Part shown: positions 17,342 to 26,916 of the stretch, in pieces
Numbering within the stretch: the stretch's first letter is position 1
How the letters are laid out: each line of letters begins with the position of its first letter
Assembly: GCA_027459505.1 (NCBI GenBank)
Contig: DAIDIE010000004.1
Coordinates: 1 to 64,000 of the forward strand
From: Acidobacteriota bacterium
GTDB taxonomy: Bacteria > Acidobacteriota > Terriglobia > Terriglobales > SCQP01
Direction: 5' to 3'
DNA length: 64,000 bases
Notes under the pieces: model-generated
Told to the model about the DNA's origin: nothing
What the model saw: the letters and a program-made list of their open reading frames with translations, nothing else
Database searches by the model: none
Translations under genes and position numbers: made by a program

Positions 17342-19855
17342 CTACAAGCCCAGGTCGGTGTCGAACTGATTGGTAAAGCCAAACGTGCCCGCCTGACCAT
17401 AGCTGTTGCAGGTCGAGCTGGCGCTGGTTTGGGTGCAGTCGTCGTCGCGGTCGAGCGACCAGAAGTGGACGCCCGCCAGACCGTTCTGCTTGACGAAGTT
17501 CGAGACCGTATCGACGTCGCTCAGGGTAAATACCTCCCCTTGCGTGTCGTTGCCGCCAATCATCGGCGTGATCTCGATGTGAGAGTACGGAATGCCGAAC
17601 TGCTGGTTGAGGTCAACGGCCGCCTGCACCGCCGACTGCCCCATCTCGCAGGCGCCATTGACGACCACGCAGTTGCTGCTGTTGGTCGTGCCGTAGTCCA
17701 TGGTCATCAGGTTGATGGTGTAGTTGCCGCTGAGACCCAGATTCTTGATCTCGTTGACCACCATGATCCCCTCCGAGCCCAGCGCCGGGTTGGCGCTGCC
17801 CCCGAGCGTCGCCAGCGTGAAGCTGTAACGCAGATTGCCGTAGCCGTTGTTCTGCGCGTAGATCACGTCGTTGATCAGGTTGTCCACCAGCGACTGCGAT
17901 TGCCCGCTCTCGATATCGAAATCCACTCCCAGCATGTTGGCCGAGTAGTAGGTCTGGATGAACGAGACGAAAGCCGCGCCGCCCGCGTCGCAACTGAACG
18001 AGCCCGCGGCGCCTCCGGTGCTGATGATGTATTTCTTGCCGGCGTTCACGAAATCCTGCACGTTGGTCACTTCCTGCGAGACGGGAATGCCGGCCCAGTT
18101 TTCCGACCCGCAGCTCCCGGTGGCAAACGCCCAGGTTTCCGTGGTGTTGGGCATGACGTTGACCACCGGCTGCACGGTCCCGGTCACCGCCGTCTGCTGC
18201 TGGCCGGTATTCCAGTTGGCGTTAACGGAGATGTCTTTGTACTGGCTGAAAATGACACTGCCGGTTCCCCCGCCGCCTCCTCCGCCGGAACCGGAGGAGC
18301 TGCTGACCGAGAACCAGTTGAAGTTGCCCACCGCGCCGCTGGAAGCGTTGGTATCCATATAAAGCTGCACGATGTGCTGGCCGGCGGCAAGCTGCACCGC
18401 TCCCGAACTGATCGTCGTCCAGGTCTGCCAGCCGCCCGTGTTGGGAATGCTCAGCGAGCCGGTCACGTCAGTCCCATCGAGGTTGATATGAAAGGCGCCC
18501 CCGGCGCCGGGATTGGCCACCCGGGCATTGAAGTAGTACGTCCCGCTGGCGGTCACGTTGACGGTGTAGTTGATCCACTCGCCGGGCGCGGTCCAGCCCA
18601 CGTCATAGCCGCCGCCCGTGTCGCTGGTGGTCTCGATGCTGACGCCCTCGTTGGGACGGTACTGGCCGCCATGGTTGGTGTTATCGGAAGTATAGTAGGC
18701 GACGTTGTCGCCGCCGGTGTCGAAGTTCTCCGCTTGCACCGTTCCCGGCAGCGCCCAGGGCGTGCCGCCATACGGCGCCTCGGAGCTGTTGGTGGAAGCC
18801 GAAACCGAGAACCAGTTGAAGTTGCCCGCCGCCCCGCTGCTGGAGTTGGCGTCCATGTAAAACTGCACCACATGCTGGCCGGCGCTGAGTTGGACGGGGT
18901 TGGAAGTAATCGTCGTCCAGCTCTGCCATCCGCCCGTGTTCGGTATCGCCATCGATCCGGTGACGTCGGCGCCGTCCACATTGATGTGGAACGAACCCCC
19001 GTCTCCTGGGTTGGCCACGCGCACATTGAAGAGATAGTCGCCGGCCGCGGTGACGTTTACGGTGTAGTTGATCCACTCGCCGGGCGCCGTCCAGCCCACG
19101 TCATAACCGCCGCCGGTGTCAGTCGTCGTCTCAATGCTGACGCCTTCGCTGGTGCGGTATTGCCCGCCATGGTTAGTGTTGTCGGAGGTGTAATAAGCGA
19201 CGTTGTCGCCGCCGGTGTCGAAGTTTTCCGATTGCACCGTGCCGGGCAGCGCCCACGGCGTGCCGCCATAGGGGGCTTCACCATTGTTCTGCATGACCGC
19301 GGAAAACCAGTTGAAATTCCCCACCGCGCCGCTGGAGGCGTTGGTGTCCATATAGAACTGCACAATATGCTGTCCAGCGGAGAGCTGCACCGCCGGCGAA
19401 CTCACGGTGGTCCACGTCTGCCAACCGCCGGTATTCGGCACACTGATCGAGCCCGTCAGATTCGCGCCGTCCACATTGATGTGGAACGCTCCACCCGCGC
19501 CGGTATTCGCCACCCGGACATTGAAGACATAACTTCCCGTCGAGCCTACGTTGACGGTGTAGTTGATCCACTCGCCCGGTGCGGTCCAACCCACGTCATA
19601 GCCGCCACCGGTGTCGGTGGTGGTCTCAATGCTGACCCCCTCGCTGGTGCGGTATTGCCCGCCATGATTGATGTTGTCGGAGGTGTAATAGGCCACATTG
19701 TCGCCGCCGGTGTCGAAGTTCTCCGATTGCACCGTGCCGGGCAGCGCCCAGGGCGTACCGCCGTAAGGCGCCTCCTGCGCGTGCGCGGTGGCGCGCAATA
19801 AGACACAAACCGCCAGCACGGCCAGTGCCGGGAAGAGTGAACGCAAACGTCTCAT
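17342..19855 (-). CDS. Secreted chitinase: three CBM6/35-like modules plus GH18
   Basis: 837 aa. The signal peptide ends near residue 26 (ATAHAQ). Three near-identical modules occupy residues 28-186, 193-351 and 358-516, each starting EAPYGGTPWALPGTVQ and containing GEWINYTVNV and WFS; they resemble CBM6/CBM35 carbohydrate-binding jelly rolls. A Gly-rich linker (about 520-531) leads to a GH18 domain with GVDFDIE (acid Glu649, with Asp645 and Asp647), NLMTMDYG and FWSLDRDDDC. The first Asp of the usual DxxDxDxE is Leu642. Predicted to hydrolyse chitin outside the cell. A palindrome at 20020-20033 lies upstream. Confidence 0.88.
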   Translation of the reverse strand: MRRLRSLFPALAVLAVCVLLRATAHAQEAPYGGTPWALPGTVQSENFDTGGDNVAYYTSDNINHGGQYRTSEGVSIETTTDTGGGYDVGWTAPGEWINYTVNVGSTGSYVFNVRVANTGAGGAFHINVDGANLTGSISVPNTGGWQTWTTVSSPAVQLSAGQHIVQFYMDTNASSGAVGNFNWFSAVMQNNGEAPYGGTPWALPGTVQSENFDTGGDNVAYYTSDNTNHGGQYRTSEGVSIETTTDTGGGYDVGWTAPGEWINYTVNVTAAGDYLFNVRVANPGDGGSFHINVDGADVTGSMAIPNTGGWQSWTTITSNPVQLSAGQHVVQFYMDANSSSGAAGNFNWFSVSASTNSSEAPYGGTPWALPGTVQAENFDTGGDNVAYYTSDNTNHGGQYRPNEGVSIETTSDTGGGYDVGWTAPGEWINYTVNVTASGTYYFNARVANPGAGGAFHINLDGTDVTGSLSIPNTGGWQTWTTISSGAVQLAAGQHIVQLYMDTNASSGAVGNFNWFSVSSSSGSGGGGGGGTGSVIFSQYKDISVNANWNTGQQQTAVTGTVQPVVNVMPNTTETWAFATGSCGSENWAGIPVSQEVTNVQDFVNAGKKYIISTGGAAGSFSCDAGGAAFVSFIQTYYSANMLGVDFDIESGQSQSLVDNLINDVIYAQNNGYGNLRYSFTLATLGGSANPALGSEGIMVVNEIKNLGLSGNYTINLMTMDYGTTNSSNCVVVNGACEMGQSAVQAAVDLNQQFGIPYSHIEITPMIGGNDTQGEVFTLSDVDTVSNFVKQNGLAGVHFWSLDRDDDCTQTSASSTCNSYGQAGTFGFTNQFDTDLGL
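18308..19774 (-). repeat. Three 495-bp tandem repeats encoding the CBM modules
   Basis: The period is exactly 165 codons (module starts at residues 28, 193 and 358). DNA similarity is very high, indicating recent duplication or homogenisation by gene conversion. Confidence 0.9.
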
Positions 19856-20019
19856 GAAATGCGAGTCCCCTCAGTGGATTGATTGCTATAGAGCGATTTC
19901 TGCAACCACGCTGGCCTCAGCGGATGCGATTGCGGGGGCTTCGCAACGCACACATGTCCAGCATTCAACCGGGGAAGACGGCGCCATCACCTGCTGCCGC
20001 GCGTCTCGCCACCGGCTCA

Positions 20020-20033
20020 CAGCTATATAGCTG
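20020..20033. promoter_or_regulatory. Palindrome upstream of chitinase, candidate operator
   Basis: CAGCTATATAGCTG is a perfect 14-bp palindrome 165-178 bp upstream of the chitinase start. It shares CTATA/TATAG arms with sites upstream of the GH5 (22689) and GH3 (38702) genes. The regulator is unknown. Confidence 0.4.
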
Positions 20034-20138
20034 CATAGCAACTTCAGGAACTCTACAAGGGTTTGCGCGAGCTTCCAACTAGACCGGCGTATAGCTCATC
20101 GCATTTTTTTCATAACCGCAGCCAGCGGCCACAAAGAA

Positions 20139-20166
20139 GCGGCCGGAGAGTTCCCTCTCCGGCCGC
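20139..20166 (-). terminator. Hairpin terminator of the GH5 gene
   Basis: 12-bp perfect stem (GCGGCCGGAGAG), TTCC loop; read on the minus strand it is followed by CTTCTTTGT. It lies about 180 bp after the GH5 stop. The rest of 20034-20348 shows no gene. Confidence 0.55.
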
Positions 20167-20348
20167 GAGTGCGTGCTTTGGCGGCGCCCCGCCCGGACAG
20201 CGCTGCTGCCCGGAACACCGCCAGAGCCCGCATTTGGGGAATGCCGCACGTGCTCAGCGGCAGTAATAGGCCGCGAGAACGCTCGCCGGCTGCCCCGTCC
20301 CTGTTACCTCGCAGGATGGCCGGCCATCGTGAACTGGCCGGCTCGGTC

Positions 20349-22553
20349 TCAGGGTTGCTGCAGCAGAGTGAACTCCTGGTTGGTGTTGCCGCTCTGACAC
20401 GACCACTGCGTCATCTGCACCCCGGTGCTGGTGGAACCGGTGTTATCCAGGCACAGCCCGCTGGTCTCGTTCACAAACTCCCAGAGACTGTTGCCCAAAT
20501 AAACCGGCTGCCACTCCTGGTTGCTGTTGCCGCTGCCGTAAGTCCAGAGCTGGATCTTGTTGCCGTTGGCGGTGGAACCGTTGCTGTCGTCCCACACCAG
20601 CGCGGGAGCGTTGCGATTGGCCACCGCATCGTAACCGCTGCTGGCGGCCGCCTGGAACTGCCACTCCTGGTTGTTCTGCTGGCTGCCACAGGTCCACTGC
20701 TGCAGCACGGTCCCGTTGGCCGTGCCCCAACCCGCCGCGTCCATGCAAAGCCCGCTGGTCTTGTTAATCACCTCGTACCAGGCGCTGTTGCTGATCGAGG
20801 TGGCGCCGCCGCTCGATGCGCTGCTGGCCGCCTCAATATCGATGCCGCTGATCTTGGGCTGGTCCACTGCGCCCACCGTCAACTGAATGACGATCTGGCC
20901 GCTGGAATTGGCGGCGGTCGAGAAGGACTTTACTATCGCCTTGTCGGCCCCGCCCGCGGCCGCCACAATGTCGAAATTGGTCAGCACCTGGCTGCCATTG
21001 ATGCTCACATTGAACTCACGCTGTCCGGTGCTGGTCCAGTAGATTTCGGCGAAGTGCAGGTTGACGTTGTAGTTGGCGCCCGCGGTTAGACCGCCTATGG
21101 TGTAGGTCGACGCGCCCCAGCGCTCGGTCTGGTACACGGTCTGCGGCGCCGGATTGGCCACCAGCGAGGTATCGATCGTCGCGCTGGTCGAAGCGGTGTT
21201 GCCGCCCGAATAGTCTTCGTCGGCTGCCCAACTCCCTGAAGCCGCACCGCCGGCGTCGATCATCACGCTGCTGGTGCTGCCACCCCCGCCACCGCCGCCG
21301 TTATTCACGCCTCCGGAAATGCCCAGCGAGGTATTCTGCGCAAAGGCGTTCGCCGTCGTCCATTGCTGCCAGTCGGCGGCGATCGTCGCCGACGAGTCCG
21401 AGCCGATATTTGGCGTGGTCGGCCACCAGGTCGGGTCGTACAGTCCCCAACTGTCCGGATTCAGGCCGTGCGTCGCCTTATACGCCCACGGCGTCCAGCT
21501 CATGGGCGCGTTGTTGTAATCGTTCACTGAATACTGCCACACGCTGGAGCCGTTCCCGAAATCGTTGAACTCGCCAATGTAGCCCGGCACGTTGTAGTAA
21601 GCGTGGTTATGGAAATCGGTGACCGCGCTGTCGGAACTGGACTCCACCTGCGAGGCGCTGCAGTTCCAGCAATAAACGTGCATCTCGTACATCACGTTGG
21701 TCCAGCCCTCGGTGGACGGGCTGGGAAGCATGCTCCAATTCCAGTTGCCCCAGGTGCCTTCCATGATGACCATGTGGCTGGGATCAACGCCGCGAATGCT
21801 GTTGTAAATGCTGTTATAGGCCGAGATCACCGCGGAGTTGTTGGGCGCGCCGGTGGGCTCGTTCATGATGTCGTAGCCGGCAACGTCGGAGTTGCCGTTG
21901 TAATGATTGGCAATCTGCCACCACATCCAGTTGGTGTTGCCCTGGTCGTTGGAGTTGGACCAGTACTGGTTCTGGTTGGCGTAGCCGGTGTCGTCGGAGG
22001 TGCTCTGCCCCCCAACCACCCCGTGCATGTCGATGATGGTGTAGATGCCCCGCTGCGCCGCCTGCTGCACCACCCAGTCCAGTTCGTTGAAAGCGTCCGG
22101 CCGCCAGCCCGAGTTCGAAATGTTGTTCAGGTAATAGAACTGCCCGTACCAGACCGGCACGCGGATCACGTTGAAACCCATGGCGGCGATGTTGTCCAGG
22201 TCCTGCGTCGTGATCCAGCTTTGCTGGTAGGTCTTCATCAGACTCTCTTCTTCGCTGACGCCGAAGCGATTGTCCAACGTCTGCATCACGGTGTAGGTGT
22301 CGGGTTCGCTATCGCTGGTAAGTGGACTCATCCACTTCTCCATGATGAACCAGCCGCCCAGGTTGACGCCGCGCAGCGGCACGATGTTGCCGTTGGCATC
22401 GACCACGTTGGTGCCGCTGGCATGCAGCATGGGAAGCTGGGCGCCGGCGCGCGGCGCGCTCAAAACTAGCAGCGCCGCCGCCGCAAGGCCGGCAAGCGTT
22501 TGCAGAAGTCGTTTCGGGGTGGTACAGCGGGATGGAACAACGTGACGCTTCAT
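20349..22553 (-). CDS. Secreted GH5-family glucanase with malectin and ricin-type lectin domains
   Basis: 734 aa from the ATG at 22553 (MKRHVVPS), preferred because GAGGG precedes it and a signal peptide follows; a longer in-frame start exists at 22625. The GH5-like catalytic domain (about residues 45-410) has RGVNLGGW, the acid/base in DIMNEPTG (Glu232) and the nucleophile in YIGEFNDFG (Glu328). A poly-Gly linker is followed by a malectin-like domain (about 453-590, with NVNLHFAEIYW) and a C-terminal ricin/CBM13 beta-trefoil (about 600-734, repeated QxW: QQWTC, NQEWQ, TQWSC, NQEF). Probably an exo/endo-beta-glucanase acting outside the cell; the exact substrate cannot be read. Confidence 0.85.
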   Translation of the reverse strand: MKRHVVPSRCTTPKRLLQTLAGLAAAALLVLSAPRAGAQLPMLHASGTNVVDANGNIVPLRGVNLGGWFIMEKWMSPLTSDSEPDTYTVMQTLDNRFGVSEEESLMKTYQQSWITTQDLDNIAAMGFNVIRVPVWYGQFYYLNNISNSGWRPDAFNELDWVVQQAAQRGIYTIIDMHGVVGGQSTSDDTGYANQNQYWSNSNDQGNTNWMWWQIANHYNGNSDVAGYDIMNEPTGAPNNSAVISAYNSIYNSIRGVDPSHMVIMEGTWGNWNWSMLPSPSTEGWTNVMYEMHVYCWNCSASQVESSSDSAVTDFHNHAYYNVPGYIGEFNDFGNGSSVWQYSVNDYNNAPMSWTPWAYKATHGLNPDSWGLYDPTWWPTTPNIGSDSSATIAADWQQWTTANAFAQNTSLGISGGVNNGGGGGGGSTSSVMIDAGGAASGSWAADEDYSGGNTASTSATIDTSLVANPAPQTVYQTERWGASTYTIGGLTAGANYNVNLHFAEIYWTSTGQREFNVSINGSQVLTNFDIVAAAGGADKAIVKSFSTAANSSGQIVIQLTVGAVDQPKISGIDIEAASSASSGGATSISNSAWYEVINKTSGLCMDAAGWGTANGTVLQQWTCGSQQNNQEWQFQAAASSGYDAVANRNAPALVWDDSNGSTANGNKIQLWTYGSGNSNQEWQPVYLGNSLWEFVNETSGLCLDNTGSTSTGVQMTQWSCQSGNTNQEFTLLQQP

Positions 22554-22688
22554 TTTCCCTCTCAAATGCCCAGACTTTGGTTCGTTCTCGCCGCGTTTGG
22601 CACAGCCCTCGCCACCCGGACGCACGATTAGAGGGATGTTAGCCGCCCGCCCCTCGCCCGTCTATTCTGCGGAGGGCGTGGCGGAATC

Positions 22689-22704
22689 CTATACCTCCGG
22701 ATAG
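22689..22704. promoter_or_regulatory. Imperfect CTATACC/GGATAG palindrome, candidate operator
   Basis: CTATACCTCCGGATAG lies in the divergent region between the GH5 gene (-), 136-151 bp from its start, and the M61 gene (+), 44-59 bp from its start. It resembles the GH3 upstream palindrome CTATACCGGTATAG. Confidence 0.4.
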
Positions 22705-22747
22705 TTCCACCGTGCCGCACTGCCGTTGACGCGCTTACAATCGAGGA

Positions 22748-24724
22748 ATGAAACGTTCCGCCTGTGTGTTGTTGGCCGGCGCCGTTCTCACCGCCGCCGC
22801 CCTGGCTCAAAACCCTCCCCAACAGCAGCCTGAACCGGTCCCCATGCCTCCCCCGGTTGCCGCCCCCCTGGATCACCCCTACCCCGGCGCGGTAACCCTG
22901 CGCGTGAACATGAGCGATACCACCGATCGCGTGGAGCGCGTGCACGAAGTCATCCCCGTCGCCGCCGGTGAGCGCGAAATGGTGCTGCTCTATCCGCAAT
23001 GGATTCCCGGCGATCACGAGCCCTCCGGCCCCATCGCCAGCTTGGCCGGCATCATCACTCATGTTGACGGCCAACGCGTGCAGTGGGTGCGCGACCGCGT
23101 TGATATGTACGCTTTTCACGTGCCGCTGCCCGCTGGAGCCCGCCAGGTGACAGTCGATTTCGATTACCTGTCGCCCATCAAGCCCTCCGCCGGCGATGTC
23201 GAGATATCGCAGCAGTTGGCCTACCTGGAATGGAATGATGTGCTGATGTATCCGGCGGGCTATTTCACCCGCGACATCACCTTCAATACCACGCTGCTGC
23301 TGCCCTCCGGCTGGAAGTACGCTACCGCGCTGGAAACCGCCAGTCAGCAGGGCAACACGATTCACTTCCAGGCGACGCCGCTCAACACGCTGGCCGACTC
23401 GCCGCTCATCGCCGGGCTCTACTTTTCGCGCGTGAACCTCTCCCCCACCCCAACCGACAAGGTGTACCTCGACATGGTGGCGGATAAGCCTGAAGACCTC
23501 ACGATGACGCCTGAAGAGCTGCGCGAGCACAAAAACCTCGCCGCCGAAGCCGACAAGCTCTACGGCTCCCATCATTACCAGCATTACGACTTCCTGCTGC
23601 TGATCAGCGATAAGGTGGCTGGCGATCTCGGCCTGGAGCACCATCAGTCCAGTGAAAATGGGCAGCCCGCTGACTACTTCACCGACTGGCAGCACGGCGT
23701 TTATTTACGCGACTTGCTGGGGCATGAGTACACCCACTCCTGGAACGGCAAGTTCCGCCGGCCCGCCGATCTCTGGACGCCTAATTTCAACGTGCCCATG
23801 CGCGATGACCTGTTGTGGGTCTATGAAGGGATGACCGAATACTGGGGAAACGTGCTCACCGCCCGCGCCGGCATGCGCACCCCGGAACAAGCTCGCGATC
23901 TTTTTGCCCGCACTGCCGCCGGCTTTGAAATCAGCCGCGGCCGCGACTGGCGGCCACTGATCGATACCACCAACCAGCCCATCGTCTCCCAACGCCGCCC
24001 GGTGAGCTGGGTCTCCTACCAGCGCCAGGAAGACTACTACATGGAAGGCGAGTTGATCTGGCTGGACGCCGACACCAAAATCCGCCAGCTCACCCATGAC
24101 AAGAAGTCGCTCGACGATTTCTGCAAGCTCTTCCTGGGCGTTCACAACGGCAGCATGATCACTGATCAATACAGCTTCGCTGACATCGCCAACGGCTTGA
24201 ACCAGGTCGTCCCCTATCACTGGGCAAGCTTCCTGCGCAAACGCATTTATCAACTCCACCCCGCGGTTCCTTTGAACGGCATCACCCAGGGCGGCTACAA
24301 GCTGGTTCTCAACGACACTCCCGTGCAGTGGTTCAACGCCGAGCAAAAGAAGCTCGGTTTTGCCGACTTCTCCACCTCACTCGGCATTTCCCTGGGCGCG
24401 TTTGAGAGCAAGGGAATGGACAATGTCATCGCCAATGTCTGGTGGGGCAGCCCCGCCTTCAGGGCGGGTATTGTCCCCGATACCAAACTCATTTCCGTCA
24501 ACGGCGCTGCCTACTCGCCCAAGGTGCTGCGTGCGGCGATTCTGGCGGCGGAAACATCGAAACAGCCGCTGCAACTGATCGTCAAACGCGGCGACCGCTT
24601 CCAGCTCATCAACGTTCCCTACTACGGGGGGTTGCGCTATCCGCACCTGCAGCGGGTTCCCGGCGCCCCGGACTTGCTGGACCAGATTCTGGCGCCCAGC
24701 AAGAGTCCGCTGCCGAAGTTCTGA
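22748..24724 (+). CDS. M61-family glycyl aminopeptidase-like metalloprotease
   Basis: 658 aa. The signal peptide MKRSACVLLAGAVLTAAALA indicates export. The N-terminal beta domain (about 45-245) is followed by the thermolysin-fold catalytic domain with zinc motif HEYTH (His326, Glu327, His330) and the third ligand in VYEGMTEYWG (Glu360). A PDZ-like domain is at about 550-640 (VWWGSPAFRAGIVPDTKLISVNG). M61 enzymes remove N-terminal Gly/Ala residues. It is divergent from the GH5 gene, with 194 bp between the starts. Confidence 0.88.
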   Translation: MKRSACVLLAGAVLTAAALAQNPPQQQPEPVPMPPPVAAPLDHPYPGAVTLRVNMSDTTDRVERVHEVIPVAAGEREMVLLYPQWIPGDHEPSGPIASLAGIITHVDGQRVQWVRDRVDMYAFHVPLPAGARQVTVDFDYLSPIKPSAGDVEISQQLAYLEWNDVLMYPAGYFTRDITFNTTLLLPSGWKYATALETASQQGNTIHFQATPLNTLADSPLIAGLYFSRVNLSPTPTDKVYLDMVADKPEDLTMTPEELREHKNLAAEADKLYGSHHYQHYDFLLLISDKVAGDLGLEHHQSSENGQPADYFTDWQHGVYLRDLLGHEYTHSWNGKFRRPADLWTPNFNVPMRDDLLWVYEGMTEYWGNVLTARAGMRTPEQARDLFARTAAGFEISRGRDWRPLIDTTNQPIVSQRRPVSWVSYQRQEDYYMEGELIWLDADTKIRQLTHDKKSLDDFCKLFLGVHNGSMITDQYSFADIANGLNQVVPYHWASFLRKRIYQLHPAVPLNGITQGGYKLVLNDTPVQWFNAEQKKLGFADFSTSLGISLGAFESKGMDNVIANVWWGSPAFRAGIVPDTKLISVNGAAYSPKVLRAAILAAETSKQPLQLIVKRGDRFQLINVPYYGGLRYPHLQRVPGAPDLLDQILAPSKSPLPKF

Positions 24725-24950
24725 GCGGCAGGACCATTTCCTTCGGCAATCCGCTTCGGCCCGCGACGCTCTTCCGGTCGCGGGCCAAAGCGCCACCGAA
24801 CGAAGGTCGGCAACAAAACGCGTTACGAAGGGGGACAGGCGCAGATGCCGTCAGCATTTCTGGTATATTGCTCAGACCGTTGCTCGCCGGCTCAGGCTTA
24901 GCGTGCGAGGGGGATCTAATCGCCCCATAACGCTACCGGGAGAGTGCCCA

Positions 24951-25865
24951 ATGTCCATCCATCGACATTTCCAACGCTTCAGCTCATCTCCCGTAACAAC
25001 GGGCATGCGGCGATTCGTCCCTTTGCTGCTCCTGCCTTTTGTCCTGGGAGTGCTCGCGGCACAGCAACCTGCGCCCAAGCTTACCCCAGCGCAATCCCAG
25101 ATACTGCAAGGCCTGCGCGGCCTACGTCAGCTTCCCGACACGCAGCGGGGAGTCCAGACGTTGCAGCTTGCTCAAGCAATCGATTCCCTTCCGCCATCAA
25201 CCATTCGGGTGGGCTTGGCGACCGCCCTTGCCAACCTGGCGACCGAAGGAGATTGCGGAGGGCAGCCCACGCTCCAAGCGGTGACGACGAGCCTGTCCGA
25301 CGCGCTGCGGGCCACGCCGCTTGCATCGCGCGACGGCGCTCCCGCCTCTCCCTATTTGACGCTGGCGCAACTTGTCGCTTACGAACATCTGAAAAGCTCG
25401 CTGCAAGCTCCCCAATTGACGGCAGCGCTGGCTCAACTGCAAGCACAGGACGCCAAACGGCAAGCCTCCAATTTCACCTTGCCGGACCTGGGCGGACGTC
25501 AATGGACCCTGGAAAAGCTGCGCGGCAAAGTAGTCCTGGTCAACTTCTGGGCTACCTGGTGCCCGCCCTGCCGTCGGGAAGTGCCGGAGCTGGAAAGCTT
25601 GCAGCAGCAGTTCGGTCCCCGGGGCCTGATCATCCTGGGCGTCGGCGACGAAAAGCCGGACGTCCTCCAGGCCTTCGCCAGCGCTCACCACGTTAACTAT
25701 CCCATCCTGCTGGACGCGGGCGATCAGGTGCACCAGCAATTCGAGATTCGCGGCATTCCCAACAGCATCTTGTATGACCGTGCGGGAAGGCTCGTCGCAA
25801 CCGCCATTGACATGCGCACCGATGCCGAATTCCGGGCAATGCTGGCGAAGGCCGGCCTGAAGTAA
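24951..25865 (+). CDS. TlpA/ResA-like thiol-disulfide oxidoreductase
   Basis: 304 aa. The ATG at 24951 is preceded by GGGAGAG; an in-frame ATG lies at 24903 and another, just before the hydrophobic segment, at 25005. An uncleaved or cleaved export segment (about 20-37, RFVPLLLLPFVLGVLAAQ) is followed by a ~130-residue helical linker. The thioredoxin-fold domain has WCPPC (Cys204, Cys207), the GIPNSILYDRAGRLV cis-Pro region and the TlpA-type FTLPDLGG start. Acts in the periplasm as a disulfide reductase; its partner is not evident. Confidence 0.85.
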   Translation: MSIHRHFQRFSSSPVTTGMRRFVPLLLLPFVLGVLAAQQPAPKLTPAQSQILQGLRGLRQLPDTQRGVQTLQLAQAIDSLPPSTIRVGLATALANLATEGDCGGQPTLQAVTTSLSDALRATPLASRDGAPASPYLTLAQLVAYEHLKSSLQAPQLTAALAQLQAQDAKRQASNFTLPDLGGRQWTLEKLRGKVVLVNFWATWCPPCRREVPELESLQQQFGPRGLIILGVGDEKPDVLQAFASAHHVNYPILLDAGDQVHQQFEIRGIPNSILYDRAGRLVATAIDMRTDAEFRAMLAKAGLK

Positions 25866-25978
25866 CCACCCGCATCCCGGCTCTTCGCCCGCTGGGCGGC
25901 CAGGCTTCACAACGAGGGTTCCGCTTTGAGGCGACGTGTGACGGCCGCTGCTTTCGCCGCCCTCCGCCCGTCGCAAAC

Positions 25979-26010
25979 CCGGCAGCCCCCTATTGTCGGC
26001 TGCCGGTTTT
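25979..26010 (+). terminator. Rho-independent terminator after the thioredoxin gene
   Basis: 9-bp perfect stem CCGGCAGCC / GGCTGCCGG followed by TTTT. Confidence 0.75.
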
Positions 26011-26055
26011 GCGCGCCCTGCCGCCACACCGCCCGCCACGAAGCGCCGAAAAGCA

Positions 26056-26736
26056 TTAACTGAGCGACTCCCGCCCCTGCTGCTCCGCGCCGGCTAACCG
26101 TTCCGGGTGCTCCTGCAGGATTCGCCGTTCCAGCAACCTCAGCAGCGCATGCCGGCACTCCGGGTCAGCGCTGTGCCGCACCACCTCCAGCAACAGTTCG
26201 GGATGTTTCACCAGGTAGTCCGGTGTTCGAGGCTGCGGTTCCAGACGGTACATGCCGTTGCGCAGCCAGACCACGCGCGACCGCGGCTCACTTCCGAAAC
26301 TAAAGGCGGCAGAGCCAACACGAGCGCAGGCGGCGATCAGCACCCCATCTACCAGAAAGGCCTGCAGGGTGGTGGGAATCCAATGGTGCAGAAGCGGAAC
26401 CACCGATGAGACCACGGTCGCCGTCAACAGCCACCGAAACGCCAGAGACGACAGTTCGTGCCGGCCGCTACGTGCGTCCCACCACATCCAGGCCATCAGC
26501 GCCACCGCCGATAACCAGTAATGCGTCATCAAGGGAGCAAAGATCGCTTCCAGACGCCCCGGAACAGCCAACGACAGTAAGTAAATCGTAAGTTGGCTGG
26601 CGCCCCACGCCAGGCGCACCACGGTTGATAGCAGCGACACCCCCAGACCCTTGCGGATGAGCAAGCCGCAGGTCACCCCCTCCACCACGCACGCCGCCAG
26701 TGGCAACAGGATTGCGCTCAACGGCAGTCCGCTCAT
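26056..26736 (-). CDS. Five-TM membrane protein, WPP-peptide-linked family, paralog A
   Basis: 226 aa, unknown family. Five predicted TM segments (about 5-25, 37-59, 63-86, 101-120, 123-145) are followed by a cytosolic-looking tail of ~75 residues with a conserved core: VVWLRNGMYRLEPQPRTPDY then LVKHPELLLEVV. Paralogs at 27187 and 49598 share topology, AxMWW or AWM in TM3 and the tail. The start has GGAG 10 nt upstream. Its 5' region runs antisense to micro-ORF A (26773-26832). The tail conservation suggests an intracellular partner or ligand; receptor, exporter or immunity roles are all possible. Confidence 0.75.
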   Translation of the reverse strand: MSGLPLSAILLPLAACVVEGVTCGLLIRKGLGVSLLSTVVRLAWGASQLTIYLLSLAVPGRLEAIFAPLMTHYWLSAVALMAWMWWDARSGRHELSSLAFRWLLTATVVSSVVPLLHHWIPTTLQAFLVDGVLIAACARVGSAAFSFGSEPRSRVVWLRNGMYRLEPQPRTPDYLVKHPELLLEVVRHSADPECRHALLRLLERRILQEHPERLAGAEQQGRESLS

Positions 26737-26772
26737 ATGGCATAAGCTCCGAGCAGAAAGGAGGTGAATTGC

Positions 26773-26832
26773 ATGTTTGACCTTATCTGGCCACCAACTG
26801 GTCCGGGCTTTTCTTTCGCGCTTGTGGCGTAA
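26773..26832 (+). CDS. Micro-ORF A, 19-residue WPP peptide
   Basis: Encodes MFDLIWPPTGPGFSFALVA. AAAGGAGGTGA, an exact match to the 16S anti-SD, ends 5 nt before ATG. W6-P7-P8 coincides in position with micro-ORFs B and C. It is divergent from membrane gene A, with 36 bp between start codons. No signal peptide; hydrophobic C-terminal half. Translation is inferred from the SD and the cross-paralog conservation, not shown. Confidence 0.6.
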   Translation: MFDLIWPPTGPGFSFALVA

Positions 26833-26916
26833 CTATATCAAAGTTCCACTGCAATGCGCGCTCATGTCCGCCTCGTTTCCAGAAAGCGCGTATTGCCACA
26901 TCACTAGTTAACTCTT

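Noticed and set aside
17090..19801. 903-codon plus-strand open frame
   Set aside because: Complement of the chitinase CBM repeats; its apparent repeats mirror the real ones.
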